A stretch of 64,000 bases of DNA from Bacillus sp. B1-b2 (GCF_009183415.1 NZ_WEHU01000009.1:62001-126000), one strand, 5' to 3'; positions 1 through 9,617 are shown, numbered from the stretch's first letter. Numbers and translations are program-made. The notes: generated by a model from the sequence alone, not told the origin.

Positions 1-1883
1 CCGTTTCCTATAACAATAGCTGTTAAGCCTGTTTCTTCCGCTATTTTCTTCGCTTCTTCTACCGTCATACCAGATAGATTAGGAATTTCAACAGATTTAG
101 TAGCAACCATTTTGGTTGGTGCAATATCCATATACTGCAAACTACTTTTCATAACTGTCGTAAAAATTTCAGAAACTGGTTCGGAGCCTGTTTCATTTCC
201 TTCTAGTTCAGGTTGTTGAACAGCAACATACATCATTAATTCTGGATCATCCTTTGGTGCCATTCCTAAAAAGGAGAAAATATAATTATCATGACCTGTT
301 AAGTAGCCACCGCCACTTTTGGGAATTTGTGCTGTCCCGGTTTTCCCGGCCACATCGTATCCTTCGATATTATATTTGTTATAGCCTGTTCCTTTTTCGC
401 TCGTAATGACTGTTTCCAGAATATCTCTAACTTCCTTTGCTGTTTCAGCTGAGATAGGAGTTCCTGTTACTTCTGTCTCTGCTTTCTTGACAAGTTTACC
501 TGAAGCATCACGAATTTCCTTTATTACATGAGGCATCACCATTTTCCCATCATTCGCAATCGCTGTAGCAGCTTGTATTTGCTGAATAGGAGTAATAGCT
601 GTTCCTTGACCGAATGAAGTCGTAATTTTTTCAATTGGCCAATTATAAACAATTTGACTATTAGCTTCATTTGGGAGATCAATACCAGTAGGTTGATCTA
701 AGCCAAATTTGGTTATATATTCTCTTAGCTTATCAAACCCTAATTTTTCCTTCGCAAGTTTGGCAAAAGCTACGTTAGAAGAACGTTGAACTCCTTCTAA
801 ATAAGTTATTGGTCCCCAACCGACACCATTATTATGGTCTCCAATACCTTCATACCTTCCAGATTGATATTGCTCATCTGGATTAAATGCGCCTTCTTCC
901 ACAGCTGCTGCTAAAGTGAAGATTTTCATCGTAGAACCAGGTTCAAAAGATGTTTCAATGGCTTCATTATGCCATGTATCTGAAATACCTTCTCTTGTTA
1001 CTGGATCGAAGGAAGGCCTTTGACTCATCGCTAAGATTTCTCCCGTTTTTGGGTTGGCAACAATAGCAATGATTTTTTTCGGATTATACTCTTCTACTAC
1101 CTTATTCATTGAATCTTCTAAGATGGACTGTATTCTTTTATCTAAAGTAAGTGTCACATTGTCCCCATCTTTGGCTGCAACTACTTTTTCATTACTATTA
1201 GGCAAAATATATCCCCAAAAATCTTTGCTATATTTCATACTTCCATTTGTTCCTGTTAAGAGGGAATTCAAGCTCCCTTCAATTCCAAGTCTACCAGTTT
1301 CCGTGAATGTACCTGTATCTTCGTCTTCTTTTTCTTCTAGATAACCGATAACATGTGAAGCAAACATTCCATTTGGATAAAAACGTTTCTTGCCTTCTGT
1401 AATAAGTACTCCTGGCAACTTCAATTCTTCAATTTTCTTTTTCACATCAAAAGAAAGGTCTTTCCCCGCAGTACCAAATTCAACCTGCTTAGCTCCTTCT
1501 TTTGTTAAAATTCTATAAATCTCAGATTCTTCTAAATCAATATATTTTGCCAATTCCTTTGCTGTCTTTTCTGGATCCTTTACATGTACTGGGTTACTCG
1601 GATCATTTTTACTAAGCTCTGCATCTGTTACTGCAACCAGTTTATAAGACACAGCATCTTCTGCAATAACCTCACCATTACGATCTAAAATGTTGCCTCT
1701 AGATGCCTCTAATGTCCGACTTGAATTATGTCTTTTATCTGCTTCTGCCGCAAGAACGGTCCCAGAAACCTCACCTGTTGCTTGAATATAGACAAAGCGA
1801 ACAACTAATACAAAAAAGAGCAGACAAAAAAAGGCAAAAAGGATGGCTGCTCCCACATTAATATTAGGCTGTTTTCGAATCAT
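1..1883 (-). CDS. pbpB: Penicillin-binding protein 2B, division transpeptidase (C-terminus cut by window edge)
   Basis: Septal peptidoglycan transpeptidase of the divisome. I translated it leftward from an ATG at 1883; about 627 residues are present and the stop lies outside the window. It has a short cytoplasmic tail, one membrane anchor (about residues 11-33), a dimerisation domain, and a transpeptidase domain with the SxxK motif in FEPGSTMK (Ser about 317), an SSN motif in QRSSNVAF and KTGTAQ near residue 514. The last visible residues (IPNLSGMTVEEAKK) begin a PASTA domain, as expected for PBP2B. The start is 3 bp past the ftsL stop, so it is in the mraZ-rsmH-ftsL operon. A SpoVD paralogue is the alternative, but placement directly after ftsL favours PBP2B. 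Confidence 0.95.
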   Translation of the reverse strand, partial: MIRKQPNINVGAAILFAFFCLLFFVLVVRFVYIQATGEVSGTVLAAEADKRHNSSRTLEASRGNILDRNGEVIAEDAVSYKLVAVTDAELSKNDPSNPVHVKDPEKTAKELAKYIDLEESEIYRILTKEGAKQVEFGTAGKDLSFDVKKKIEELKLPGVLITEGKKRFYPNGMFASHVIGYLEEKEDEDTGTFTETGRLGIEGSLNSLLTGTNGSMKYSKDFWGYILPNSNEKVVAAKDGDNVTLTLDKRIQSILEDSMNKVVEEYNPKKIIAIVANPKTGEILAMSQRPSFDPVTREGISDTWHNEAIETSFEPGSTMKIFTLAAAVEEGAFNPDEQYQSGRYEGIGDHNNGVGWGPITYLEGVQRSSNVAFAKLAKEKLGFDKLREYITKFGLDQPTGIDLPNEANSQIVYNWPIEKITTSFGQGTAITPIQQIQAATAIANDGKMVMPHVIKEIRDASGKLVKKAETEVTGTPISAETAKEVRDILETVITSEKGTGYNKYNIEGYDVAGKTGTAQIPKSGGGYLTGHDNYIFSFLGMAPKDDPELMMYVAVQQPELEGNETGSEPVSEIFTTVMKSSLQYMDIAPTKMVATKSVEIPNLSGMTVEEAKKIAEETGLTAIVIGN

Positions 1884-1886
1884 TGC

Positions 1887-2243
1887 TTATTGCACAACCT
1901 TTACATTATCTTTACTAAAATCTAATCCTAATTTTTCTGCAACTTCTCTTAAACGTTCAAAATTGCTTAAGTTACTTATTTGAGCATCTAACTCTTTATT
2001 TGATTTTTCTAATACAGCAATAGAGCTTTGAGTTGTTTGAATTTCCTTGTTCACATCGTAAATCTTAGATTGATTACTGATGATTGTTACTCCACCTAAA
2101 CAAATTAATGCTGCACAAGTAACACCAAGGATTTTTTCTCCAGGAGATAATAATGATTTGGCATGCTTCGTAACCTTCTTAATCGACTTTACTTCCTGTT
2201 GCTGTATACTTTCTTGTTGCATTTTTCTCGCTAAGTTGCTCAT
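1887..2243 (-). CDS. ftsL: Cell division protein FtsL
   Basis: Small bitopic divisome protein of 118 residues that partners DivIC and DivIB and helps activate septal wall synthesis. It has a basic cytoplasmic N-terminus (about 1-37), one transmembrane helix (about 38-57, VTCAALICLGGV) and an extracellular heptad-rich coiled coil (about 60-105) ending in a short tail. The family is poorly conserved in sequence, so the call rests on size, topology and its place between rsmH and pbpB. It lies 21 bp after the rsmH stop and 3 bp before pbpB. Confidence 0.93.
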   Translation of the reverse strand: MSNLARKMQQESIQQQEVKSIKKVTKHAKSLLSPGEKILGVTCAALICLGGVTIISNQSKIYDVNKEIQTTQSSIAVLEKSNKELDAQISNLSNFERLREVAEKLGLDFSKDNVKVVQ

Positions 2244-2264
2244 TTAACTACCTCCTGAATCTTT

Positions 2265-3200
2265 TTAATTATTTTTTTCAGCTACTCTTAACTTTGCAGA
2301 TCTTGCACGATTATTTTCTTCTAATTCTTGTTCGGAAGGAATTATTGGTTTTCTTGTTATTAGCTTTAATTCTGGCTTAAATTCATCAGGTATAATAGGT
2401 AATCCTGGTGGTAATGGCGGCAAGTCACTTGCCTTTTTAAAAGTGGATTTACAAATTCTATCTTCAAGTGAATGGAAGGTAATAACACTAATTCTTCCAC
2501 CTGGTTTTAAAATGGAGATAGCTTGTTCTAAAGAATCCTCAAATACACCAAGCTCATCATTTACAGCAATTCTAATTGCTTGGAAAATTCTCTTAGCCGG
2601 ATGTCCGCCTTTTCTTCTAGCAGGTGCAGGAATTCCTTCTTTAATTAATTCTACTAATTCTGCTGTTGATTGAATGGGTTGTTGCTCTCGAGCAGCTTCA
2701 ATCTTTCTGGCGATTTGTTTCGAGAACTTCTCTTCTCCATAACGGAAGAAAATCCTTACTAAATCCTCATATTTCCAATGATTTACCACTTCATATGCGG
2801 TGACATCTGCTTCATTATCCATTCGCATATCTAACGGCGCGTCATGATGATAGCTAAACCCTCTTTCTGGTGTATCTAATTGAGGAGAAGAAACACCAAG
2901 ATCATATAAAACTCCATCAACATGTGTGATACCTAGATTTAGAAGTTCCTCTTTTAAGTATCTAAAATTACTTTTTACAATCGTTAAGTTTTCTTTATAT
3001 GGTGCTAATTTTTGTTCAGCATTTTTAATCGCTACGTCATCTTGATCAAAAGCAATTAGTCTTCCGCCTGCTGAAAGTTTGGAAAGAATCAATTCACTAT
3101 GTCCTGCACCACCTAGTGTGCAATCTACATAAATTCCATCTGGTTTAATATTAAGTGCATCTACTGCTTCATTTAAAAGTACGGTTGTATGATTAAACAT
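2265..3200 (-). CDS. rsmH: 16S rRNA (cytosine1402-N4)-methyltransferase RsmH
   Basis: SAM-dependent methylase that acts on C1402 in the decoding centre of 16S rRNA; formerly mraW/ylxA. The nucleotide-binding motif [10 protein letters not shown] follows the N-terminal [10 protein letters not shown], and the C-terminus carries [10 protein letters not shown], a family signature. I place the start at the ATG at 3200 (311 residues, as in B. subtilis), preceded by AGGTGG; an upstream in-frame GTG at 3209 would add MDN. Second gene of the mraZ operon, 43 bp after mraZ. Confidence 0.95.
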   Translation of the reverse strand: MFNHTTVLLNEAVDALNIKPDGIYVDCTLGGAGHSELILSKLSAGGRLIAFDQDDVAIKNAEQKLAPYKENLTIVKSNFRYLKEELLNLGITHVDGVLYDLGVSSPQLDTPERGFSYHHDAPLDMRMDNEADVTAYEVVNHWKYEDLVRIFFRYGEEKFSKQIARKIEAAREQQPIQSTAELVELIKEGIPAPARRKGGHPAKRIFQAIRIAVNDELGVFEDSLEQAISILKPGGRISVITFHSLEDRICKSTFKKASDLPPLPPGLPIIPDEFKPELKLITRKPIIPSEQELEENNRARSAKLRVAEKNN

Positions 3201-3243
3201 GTTGTCCACCTGTCAATAATTTTCTTTTATGTATTTTGGGATA

Positions 3244-3675
3244 TTAAATATCGAATCCAATCATATTTTCTGCAATTTCTGCAAAAGAATCCTCGGATTC
3301 CGCAAAATAATTTTGCCATTCTGTTTTATCCCAAATTTCAATGCGATTGGAGACTCCTAATATGACACATTCCTTTTCCAATTGTGCATATTGTACAAGA
3401 GGTGCTGCAATATTTATTCGTCCTTGTTTATCCACTTCACATTCTGAAGCTCCTGAGAAGAAAAAACGAGTAAATGCTCTAGCATCTTTTTTCGTTAAGG
3501 GTAATTGTTTCAGCTTTTCTTCTATTATGGTCCATTCACTTAATGGGTAACCAAAAAGGCAACGATCTAAACCACGGGTTAATATGAAAGTTTCACCTAA
3601 ATTGTCTCGAAACTTAGCGGGAACGATAATTCGTCCTTTTGTATCGACATTATGATGATATTCTCCCATGAACAT
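3244..3675 (-). CDS. mraZ: Transcriptional regulator MraZ
   Basis: First gene of the division and cell-wall cluster; a ring-forming double AbrB-type DNA-binding protein that represses its own operon in characterised species. Both repeats are visible: [15 protein letters not shown] at the N-terminus and a second D-K-Q-G-R motif ([15 protein letters not shown]) near residue 85. The ATG at 3675 gives 143 residues, the family length, and is preceded by AAGGTGGGG; the in-frame GTG at 3690 is less likely. Phased GTGG/GAGG repeats upstream look like its own operator. Confidence 0.95.
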   Translation of the reverse strand: MFMGEYHHNVDTKGRIIVPAKFRDNLGETFILTRGLDRCLFGYPLSEWTIIEEKLKQLPLTKKDARAFTRFFFSGASECEVDKQGRINIAAPLVQYAQLEKECVILGVSNRIEIWDKTEWQNYFAESEDSFAEIAENMIGFDI

Positions 3676-3680
3676 ACCCG

Positions 3681-3771
3681 CATTCCCCACCTTCTTCCCT
3701 CAATGTACCACATTCCCCCACTTTCCTCCACTATTTAATAAAATTCTATGAATTTTTAATATTTCCTGCAA
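3681..3771 (-). promoter_or_regulatory. mraZ promoter and phased MraZ boxes
   Basis: Read on the minus strand, TTGCAG (3766-3771) and TAGAAT (3743-3748) are separated by 17 bp, a good SigA promoter. Downstream, five consecutive 10-bp blocks from 3730 to 3681 begin GTGGAGG, GTGGGGG, GTGGTAC, GAGGGAA and GTGGGG-like. MraZ is known to bind TGGG-type direct repeats spaced by about 5 bp, so this array is its probable autoregulatory operator, overlapping the leader and ribosome binding site. Confidence 0.7.
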
Positions 3772-3822
3772 TAAAAGAAATTTTTACTACACCTATTTTT
3801 AGAAATTTTGAAAAGAGAACGC

Positions 3823-3859
3823 AAAAAAGGAAAGGCAAATAAATCTCGCCTTTCCTTTT
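3823..3859 (-). terminator. Terminator of bshC
   Basis: Stem AAAAGGAAAGGC / GCCTTTCCTTTT just past the bshC stop, followed by a T-run on the minus strand. Confidence 0.85.
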
Positions 3860-3864
3860 CATCC

Positions 3865-5496
3865 TTATAATTTAATTACTTTATGTGTCCCATCAAAGGT
3901 CATTGGTAATTTCATTATTTCTTCTAAGAAGTCAAAACCATACTTATTTAAGAAATAAGTAATATTCCATATTCTTTCTTGCGGAGAACCCTCAGGCTTT
4001 AAATTTCTTTCTATCCGATTAAATTTATTTACAATCACTTCATGCTTTTCTTTTGTAGAGTCATCGATTTTATTTTTTAAGAATTGTAATTGATTTAGTA
4101 AGAAATCTTCATTCTTAGATAATAGCGGAAGCATTCCTTTGTAATCCTTATTCAATTCTTGCTCTAGGTCTAGATAAGTAGCATGAATGGTTTCACGTAA
4201 TTCACTAATTAGGTCATTTATGCTTTTATTGGATACAGCATCTAAAAATTGGGCTGTCCTGTCAGATGTCCCTTTCATCAGAATCTCTTCTATAGATAAC
4301 TCTAATTCGTTGATATCTGCTTCTACACTTCTTTCTAAAAGTGTAATATTCAACCTCGGCATAATTGGTGGCATCTTGATATCTAAGTATTCAAATGCTT
4401 GCTTCAATTCTGCCCAGTATGCAATTTCTCCTGGCCCTCCAATAAAGGCAAGTGTTGGAAATAATAAGTCTTGTGTAATTGGTCTTGTTACTACATTATT
4501 GCTTAATCGATGTGGAAACTCGCTAGCAATTTCTTTGAGTTCCTCTATCGTAAATACTATTTCATTTTTGCCAACAAACTTGTTAGTGGAAGCATCATAT
4601 TGAAGCAATTCTCTTTCTTGCTCCATTTCATCATAATAGAAAAGGTTAACTGGATTTTCACTCATTTCTATAACAAGCGAATATCCTTTATCTTTTACTA
4701 GCTGCTGCTGAGAAGTTACTGCTTCGGCAATTCCTTCAAAATGATCTAGTTGTTGTAAAAATATTTCCTTTTCTAATTTACGAATTTCTTTATCGCCTGA
4801 ATCCACTAATAGTAGTCCAAAATCTTTAAATAGCTGCATGGTTAGATAACTAAAGAAGTCCACGATTGTGTCAGATTGATTAATAGCTGTATGTAATAGC
4901 TCTAATAAAGCATGAGAGTGATCTGTTTCTCCATAGCTTTCTACCACTTCTTCTATCCACTCTAAACAGACTTCTTTATCTAAAGTGATATCAGAAGCCA
5001 TTTTTTTATCGACTACATGCTTAGGAAAAACCATTTTCCTCATTTTTTCTTTTCCTGGAGAGTAAATATGATTAATTTCTAAATAGTCATGATCCTCACC
5101 AGCTACCCAAAAAACAGGTACAACAGGAATGCCTAATTCTTCTTCCTTTTGCTCTGCAAGTAAAATAATACTAATCACTTTATGAATAGAATATAATGGC
5201 CCTGTCAATATACCTGCTTGTTGTCCTCCTATCACAACCACACTGTTAGGCTCTCTTAGTTTGTCTAATGAAGCTTTAACCTTCGAGCTTTGTGGGAATT
5301 TACTCATGTAGCTCTCCATATAGTCTGCTACATCATTTCTCATAAATTTACGTGCATTTAATTCTTTTACTCTTTCCTCGTAACTATGTTTATTAAGATA
5401 AGAATAATGAAAAAAATCCTCTAATGTATGGTTTTCGTTTAGATAATCTGTTACAAACTTATTTGCCACAGGCAAAGAGAGATTTATCATCTCCAT
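3865..5496 (-). CDS. bshC: Putative cysteine ligase BshC (bacillithiol synthesis)
   Basis: Last step of bacillithiol synthesis: adds cysteine to glucosaminyl-malate (role known from Bacillus genetics). At 543 residues it is close to the usual 539. Recognisable segments are VVIGGQQAGILTGPLYS and VPVFWVAGEDHDYLEI (nucleotide-transferase-like fold), then GGPGEIAYWAELK and a coiled-coil region toward the C-terminus. The start at 5496 has GAAAGGAAG upstream at good spacing. It sits between mraZ and the DUF3397 gene, the usual Bacillus location, with its own terminator. Confidence 0.94.
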   Translation of the reverse strand: MEMINLSLPVANKFVTDYLNENHTLEDFFHYSYLNKHSYEERVKELNARKFMRNDVADYMESYMSKFPQSSKVKASLDKLREPNSVVVIGGQQAGILTGPLYSIHKVISIILLAEQKEEELGIPVVPVFWVAGEDHDYLEINHIYSPGKEKMRKMVFPKHVVDKKMASDITLDKEVCLEWIEEVVESYGETDHSHALLELLHTAINQSDTIVDFFSYLTMQLFKDFGLLLVDSGDKEIRKLEKEIFLQQLDHFEGIAEAVTSQQQLVKDKGYSLVIEMSENPVNLFYYDEMEQERELLQYDASTNKFVGKNEIVFTIEELKEIASEFPHRLSNNVVTRPITQDLLFPTLAFIGGPGEIAYWAELKQAFEYLDIKMPPIMPRLNITLLERSVEADINELELSIEEILMKGTSDRTAQFLDAVSNKSINDLISELRETIHATYLDLEQELNKDYKGMLPLLSKNEDFLLNQLQFLKNKIDDSTKEKHEVIVNKFNRIERNLKPEGSPQERIWNITYFLNKYGFDFLEEIMKLPMTFDGTHKVIKL

Positions 5497-5641
5497 TTAT
5501 GTACTTCCTTTCTGCTATACAAGTTTTTGCTAATATGTATTGTACCCTAGTATGTTTTATGATAGTAAAATATCTACTTCCTAGTAGTATAGCACTCTAT
5601 CCTGGTAAAAGAGAATAAGTTTGCCTATCATCACTGATCAT

Positions 5642-6031
5642 TCATCCAAGGGAGGACATAATCGATGATATAAGCCCATATACCATACTTATTAAATAGA
5701 AAGGGAAAAAAAGAAGAAAGGTTAAACGCCAAACACCTTTTATAATTTTCCTTACTTTGATTTCTTTCTTTATATTATATTGTACGATGGTAAGTATGGA
5801 AGCTACTATTAAAAGAAAGATAATGACATAAGGTAATAAATGAATAGTTGAGATTTCTTTCACGATAAAATGAACAGCAAATACAAAAAAAATGGTACTA
5901 ATATCAATAGACAACTGAATAGAAAACCTTTGCTTTTTTGTAATCATTTTACTGATAACAAATATAAAAAACAACATAAATATAGGAAAAACCACAAAAA
6001 AGCTTAAAAGGTTGGAGGTGAAATTTAACAA
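5642..6031 (-). CDS. DUF3397 family membrane protein
   Basis: A 129-residue hydrophobic protein with about four membrane segments (near residues 7-28, 44-60, 66-84 and 103-123) joined by basic loops such as KKEIKVRKIIK. I recognise it as the DUF3397 protein commonly found between panE and bshC in Bacillaceae; the function is unknown. Its start overlaps the panE stop by 7 bp, so the two are probably translationally coupled. Confidence 0.8.
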   Translation of the reverse strand: MLNFTSNLLSFFVVFPIFMLFFIFVISKMITKKQRFSIQLSIDISTIFFVFAVHFIVKEISTIHLLPYVIIFLLIVASILTIVQYNIKKEIKVRKIIKGVWRLTFLLFFPFYLISMVYGLISSIMSSLG

Positions 6032-6948
6032 TTCAATCCACTCCCCTCTTCTCCTTGTTCCATTCCTTTAATCATATAATAGTAAGAAGTGGAGATAGAT
6101 GCATTCATATGAATACTTTCAGCTCTTTTTATGATATATCCTAAGATCGCATCAATTTCTGTTGTTTTATGTGCTTCTAGATCTCTTAACATAGAAGATT
6201 TATTATTTGCGGTATTTTTTATGATTTGAAAACAATAATGGCGATATTCAATTGCTTCCTCTTTCGATAGAGTTAAAACTTGAATAATCTCTTCCATCAA
6301 TAAGGATACTAATTTTTTATACTGCTCATTCTTTAACAATTCTCCATTTTTGACCTTAAGAATGCTTGTTAAGGAATTAACAATACTATTTACAAATAAC
6401 TTTTTTTGCATAAATAGCTCATAATTTGGTTCATGAATAAACGGAAAGACAGATAAATCACTTTCGATTAGCTCTCTTACTATATTGCTTCCTTCTTCCC
6501 CTTTTATAGTAGCCATTTTGGTGGAACCAATTCCCGTATGAATAACTGAGTGAAGATTCTCTTTTAATGCTCCGTGTTCCACTATTCCAACTAGCACATT
6601 CCTAAATTCTAACTCTTTAATAGCTGATAAATGACTCATTCCATTTTGAACAAACATAATAGACATCATGTCATTTGAAAATTGCTTTATTTTATGAAAA
6701 ATTCCTTCTAGATGGTATTGCTTGACAGCTACAATCGTGCAATCTTCTTTTCCACACCATTCACTAAAGTACTTAACGTTGATTTGTACACAGGTTGTCT
6801 CTTCTTTAAAGGTGTAACATAAACCGTTTTCGGTTATTTTTTTAAACTGATTCTCGGAACGAACGTATAAAGTGACATCATGCTTTTTATTTAGCTGGTA
6901 GGCACATAATAATCCAATAGCACCTGCACCAATAATCCCAATCTTCAT
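6025..6948 (-). CDS. panE: 2-dehydropantoate 2-reductase (ketopantoate reductase)
   Basis: NADPH-dependent reduction of ketopantoate to pantoate in the pantothenate/CoA pathway. The N-terminal Rossmann motif is MKIGIIGAGAIGLLCAYQL. KQYHLEG (family Lys), the VQNGM motif and the C-terminal EIDAILGYIIKRA segment match PanE/ApbA. 307 residues. AAGGAG precedes the ATG. It corresponds to B. subtilis ylbQ by position. The neighbouring acetyltransferase gene ylbP of B. subtilis is not here. Confidence 0.9.
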   Translation of the reverse strand: MKIGIIGAGAIGLLCAYQLNKKHDVTLYVRSENQFKKITENGLCYTFKEETTCVQINVKYFSEWCGKEDCTIVAVKQYHLEGIFHKIKQFSNDMMSIMFVQNGMSHLSAIKELEFRNVLVGIVEHGALKENLHSVIHTGIGSTKMATIKGEEGSNIVRELIESDLSVFPFIHEPNYELFMQKKLFVNSIVNSLTSILKVKNGELLKNEQYKKLVSLLMEEIIQVLTLSKEEAIEYRHYCFQIIKNTANNKSSMLRDLEAHKTTEIDAILGYIIKRAESIHMNASISTSYYYMIKGMEQGEEGSGLNC

Positions 6949-7237
6949 TTAAAACTCCTTAAATTCTTAACATTTTAGTACTATCTTAACATTTTTCAGA
7001 ATAATTGTTAGTACAAAAAACTTAGATAATCTAAAAAAGATTCCTATTTTTCTATAAAATGTCATACATTAATGTATTTTGGGAAACACAGACTCTAAAT
7101 GGAGTTTGCTATTATGCGTAAGATTGTTATGGTTAGGAAGGAAATGGAGGTTATATGGCGGATACACTCAAAAAAAGAATGTACAATATCGGAAGAATTA
7201 GTCAATAGGAGGAACATTTGTTATTTTTTCAAATAAG
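6949..7237. other. Gene-poor interval between panE and gerR
   Basis: No conserved gene is visible. On the plus strand an ATG at 7155 with GGAGG 4 bp upstream opens an 18-codon ORF (MADTLKKRMYNIGRISQ), overlapped in another frame by a roughly 40-codon ORF ending near 7236. Neither resembles anything I know. B. subtilis carries ylbP at this position. Confidence 0.4.
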
Positions 7238-7300
7238 AAATCAGACTGATATGGAATAATCTTAGTAATAGGAAATATGGAGCTTCTATCAGTCTGATTT
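7238..7300 (-). terminator. Terminator of gerR-like gene
   Basis: Perfect 14-bp stem AAATCAGACTGATA / TATCAGTCTGATTT with a 35-nt loop, followed on the minus strand by CTTATTT. Confidence 0.7.
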
Positions 7301-7318
7301 CTAACATACATGCATGAA

Positions 7319-7861
7319 TTAGTCTTTCAGGACCACCATTTGTCTTGCCTTTTCCATGAGATCAACTAAGGCTTTATAAGCATCCTCGATCGTATCTAAT
7401 TCATTTTGTAGCTCCTCATTCTCTTTTTGAAGAAGAAGTAACTTCTCTTCTAATTCTTTTGTTTTCTCTTTTACTACAGCAGAATCCACATCATTATTAT
7501 CCCATTTTACAGACTTAGCATGTAAGCCTTGTAAATATGCCAAAACCTCATTAAAATCGGCATACTCTACTTTCTTTTCAGTAGCCTCTACTTGAACATT
7601 TTTCTCTAGCGGCTGTTCTTCAACAGGAGACTTCTTTACTTGCTTACGCTGTTTTTTAGCTACTTCTATTCCTGATTTATATTGTTTACGCACATATGAA
7701 TTCCAACGAAACCCACATGCTGCACTTGTTCTTGATAATAGTTTGCCTACTTCTTCAAATGCTTGAAGCTGTGTACCACCTTCTCTAATATGTCGTAGTA
7801 CAATTTCCGCAAGCAATATATCCTCATCATTGGACCAAGCATCTTGTCTAGTTGTCGACAT
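7319..7861 (-). CDS. gerR: GerR/RsfA-family sporulation transcription regulator
   Basis: A 180-residue protein with an N-terminal Myb/SANT-like DNA-binding domain ([20 protein letters not shown] ... [13 protein letters not shown], about residues 8-62), a basic Lys-rich linker and a long Leu/Glu coiled coil (about 125-175). This is the RsfA/YlbO architecture. The position next to rpmF/yceD corresponds to ylbO (gerR), a SigE-dependent mother-cell regulator in B. subtilis; RsfA, the forespore paralogue, is the alternative. AGGAGG precedes the ATG. Confidence 0.8.
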   Translation of the reverse strand: MSTTRQDAWSNDEDILLAEIVLRHIREGGTQLQAFEEVGKLLSRTSAACGFRWNSYVRKQYKSGIEVAKKQRKQVKKSPVEEQPLEKNVQVEATEKKVEYADFNEVLAYLQGLHAKSVKWDNNDVDSAVVKEKTKELEEKLLLLQKENEELQNELDTIEDAYKALVDLMEKARQMVVLKD

Positions 7862-7994
7862 CAGTAAATCCCTCCTAGTGTTTTTTATTCATACATATGC
7901 ATCTACTAGAAAAGATAGACTGAATATTACTGTTTTGAAAAAGAAAAAATGAATAATCTTTGTCCATTTATATCATTGCTTATTAAAAGGTTGT

Positions 7995-8462
7995 TTAAAA
8001 TCTTGCTAATACATCAGTTGTTATGTAATGTTCTGAAATAACCTCTATTCCTTTTCTTCTAAACAAAGCAGTAGTAACACCTACTCCTTCTTTTTTCACG
8101 CCATTAAAGCTTCCTGCGTAGATAAATCCACTTCCACAAGAAGGACTATTTTCTTTTAAAACTATTAACTTGGCATTCCAATCCTGCGCAATTTGAAGGG
8201 CCTTATATGCACCCTCTAGATATGCTTGTGTAACGTCATTTCTTTTCTTATCTACAACAATAGCATTTCCATCATGTACATCGTAGCCATCACCACCAAT
8301 AATTTCAGCAGGCTCCCTTGGAGTTTGGAATCCCCCTAATATTTCTGGACATACAGAGATAGCACGACCTTTTTCTATAAGCTCCATGATGCAATTATGT
8401 AAGCAATCTGTACCATTATACCGGACTTTTTGACCTGCTAAGCATGCACTAACAATTATCAT
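7995..8462 (-). CDS. DUF523 protein, possible TudS-type desulfidase
   Basis: A 155-residue DUF523 protein starting MIIVSACLAGQKVRYNG. Three conserved cysteines, Cys7, Cys38 (VCPEILGG) and Cys109 (SPSCGSG), are in the positions that bind a [4Fe-4S] cluster in the characterised thiouracil desulfidase TudS of this family. The activity here is inferred. AGGAGG lies ahead of the ATG. It is inserted between rpmF and the gerR-like gene; I do not recall it at this place in B. subtilis, so it may be a lineage-specific insertion. Confidence 0.8.
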   Translation of the reverse strand: MIIVSACLAGQKVRYNGTDCLHNCIMELIEKGRAISVCPEILGGFQTPREPAEIIGGDGYDVHDGNAIVVDKKRNDVTQAYLEGAYKALQIAQDWNAKLIVLKENSPSCGSGFIYAGSFNGVKKEGVGVTTALFRRKGIEVISEHYITTDVLARF

Positions 8463-8503
8463 CTTATCCTCCTATATATAATAATGACACTCTATAGAAT
8501 AAG

Positions 8504-8542
8504 AAAAAGACACAAGGAACCAATAAGTCCTTGTGTCTTTTT
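8504..8542 (-). terminator. Bidirectional terminator after rpmF
   Basis: Stem AAAAAGACACAAGGA / TCCTTGTGTCTTTTT with T-runs on both strands; it ends the yceD-rpmF transcript. Confidence 0.85.
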
Positions 8543-8552
8543 CTTAGAAGAG

Positions 8553-8726
8553 TTAGTTGCTAACTACTTCTTTCCCTTTGTATGTTCCGCAAGCGTTACA
8601 AACGCGGTGAGCAAGTTTCATTTCACCACAGTTTGGGCATTCTACCATACCAGGTACTTGTAATTTAAAATGTGTGCGACGTTTTCTCTTCGCAGTTTTA
8701 GATGTTCTTCTAAAAGGTACAGCCAT
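8553..8726 (-). CDS. rpmF: 50S ribosomal protein L32 (zinc-binding form)
   Basis: 57 residues from the ATG at 8726, with AAGGAGGTG just upstream; an in-frame GTG at 8735 would add three residues and lose this spacing. The N-terminus [21 protein letters not shown] and the zinc ribbon CPNC ... CNAC are typical of the Cys-containing L32 paralogue. It is downstream of yceD, the common yceD-rpmF pairing. Confidence 0.97.
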   Translation of the reverse strand: MAVPFRRTSKTAKRKRRTHFKLQVPGMVECPNCGEMKLAHRVCNACGTYKGKEVVSN

Positions 8727-8819
8727 TCTTCCCACCTCCTTAAAGAGTATTAAGAAAGTAATGAAAGGATTAATCCTATCAAAATTTTTCTTTGCTGCTC
8801 AAAAAATTTTGAGCATTCA

Positions 8820-9329
8820 TTACTCATTTTCAAAAAATTTAGCAAGTCCAGCTAAACGAGGATCTACTTTTTTCTGTTGGTCCTCTTCCTGGATTACTTC
8901 CCAATCATTCCCAGATTGAGGAGCACCCTCTTCTCTTGTATCTTCAGAGAAGACTTGCATTGGTACTTCAAGTAAAAGAATTTCCGATATAACTGGCTCT
9001 AGGTCAATTACATCTCCATTTACTTGATGAACTTCCTCTTCATTCATTTCATATTCTGAAACTTTTAAAAGGAAGGTTTCTGTTGTTTCAACATTAATTG
9101 GATAATCCACGTCTACTAAAGTACGAGAGCAAGGCAACACTAGTGAGCCCTTAATTTGTAAATGAAAGGTCACTTTTGTTGAATCAATATCTGTACGCCC
9201 AACTATATGAATAGGCGAAACACGTCGTATGTTTGGATCAATTTTCATAATACCATCCATATTTACCGTTTCATCTATTGGCATTTCCTTACTTCGATAT
9301 TTTTGTAACTGGCTTAACGTCCATTTCAT
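8820..9329 (-). CDS. yceD: YceD/DUF177 family protein (YlbN)
   Basis: 169 residues from the ATG at 9329 (MKWTLSQLQKYRSKEMPIDE), the start that matches the family; GGGGTG lies 6 bp upstream. YceD proteins are linked to 23S rRNA metabolism and nearly always precede rpmF. Visible signatures are LVLPCSRTLVDVDYPI in the centre, an acidic stretch EYEMNEEEVHQVNGD, and the C-terminal KKVDPRLAGLAKFFENE. Divergent from tmcAL. Confidence 0.92.
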   Translation of the reverse strand: MKWTLSQLQKYRSKEMPIDETVNMDGIMKIDPNIRRVSPIHIVGRTDIDSTKVTFHLQIKGSLVLPCSRTLVDVDYPINVETTETFLLKVSEYEMNEEEVHQVNGDVIDLEPVISEILLLEVPMQVFSEDTREEGAPQSGNDWEVIQEEDQQKKVDPRLAGLAKFFENE

Positions 9330-9617
9330 ATATATCACCCCAAGGCAACAAAGGTAATTATAGCTGTCATATAATTATTTGTCAATATTTTTTCTTTACA
9401 GTAAATGATAAGCTGTATATCTTATCAACCTTCATTTAATAGTAATTTCCTTTCTATTCTACCCATAATTAACATAAATGCAATCATTTTATTTTATTAT
9501 AGCTTTTCTTCTTTTGTAAGCTACCTCTTTTCTATCATCTACATTTAAGATAAACTCATTTATACAGTATAGAATTGACACTAAATAACTATAAAAAATT
9601 TCAAGAGGGAGATAACA

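Noticed and set aside
7155-7236. Overlapping 17- and 40-residue plus-strand ORFs near gerR
   Set aside because: One has a good SD, but the sequences are unremarkable, overlap in different frames and lack any known relative.
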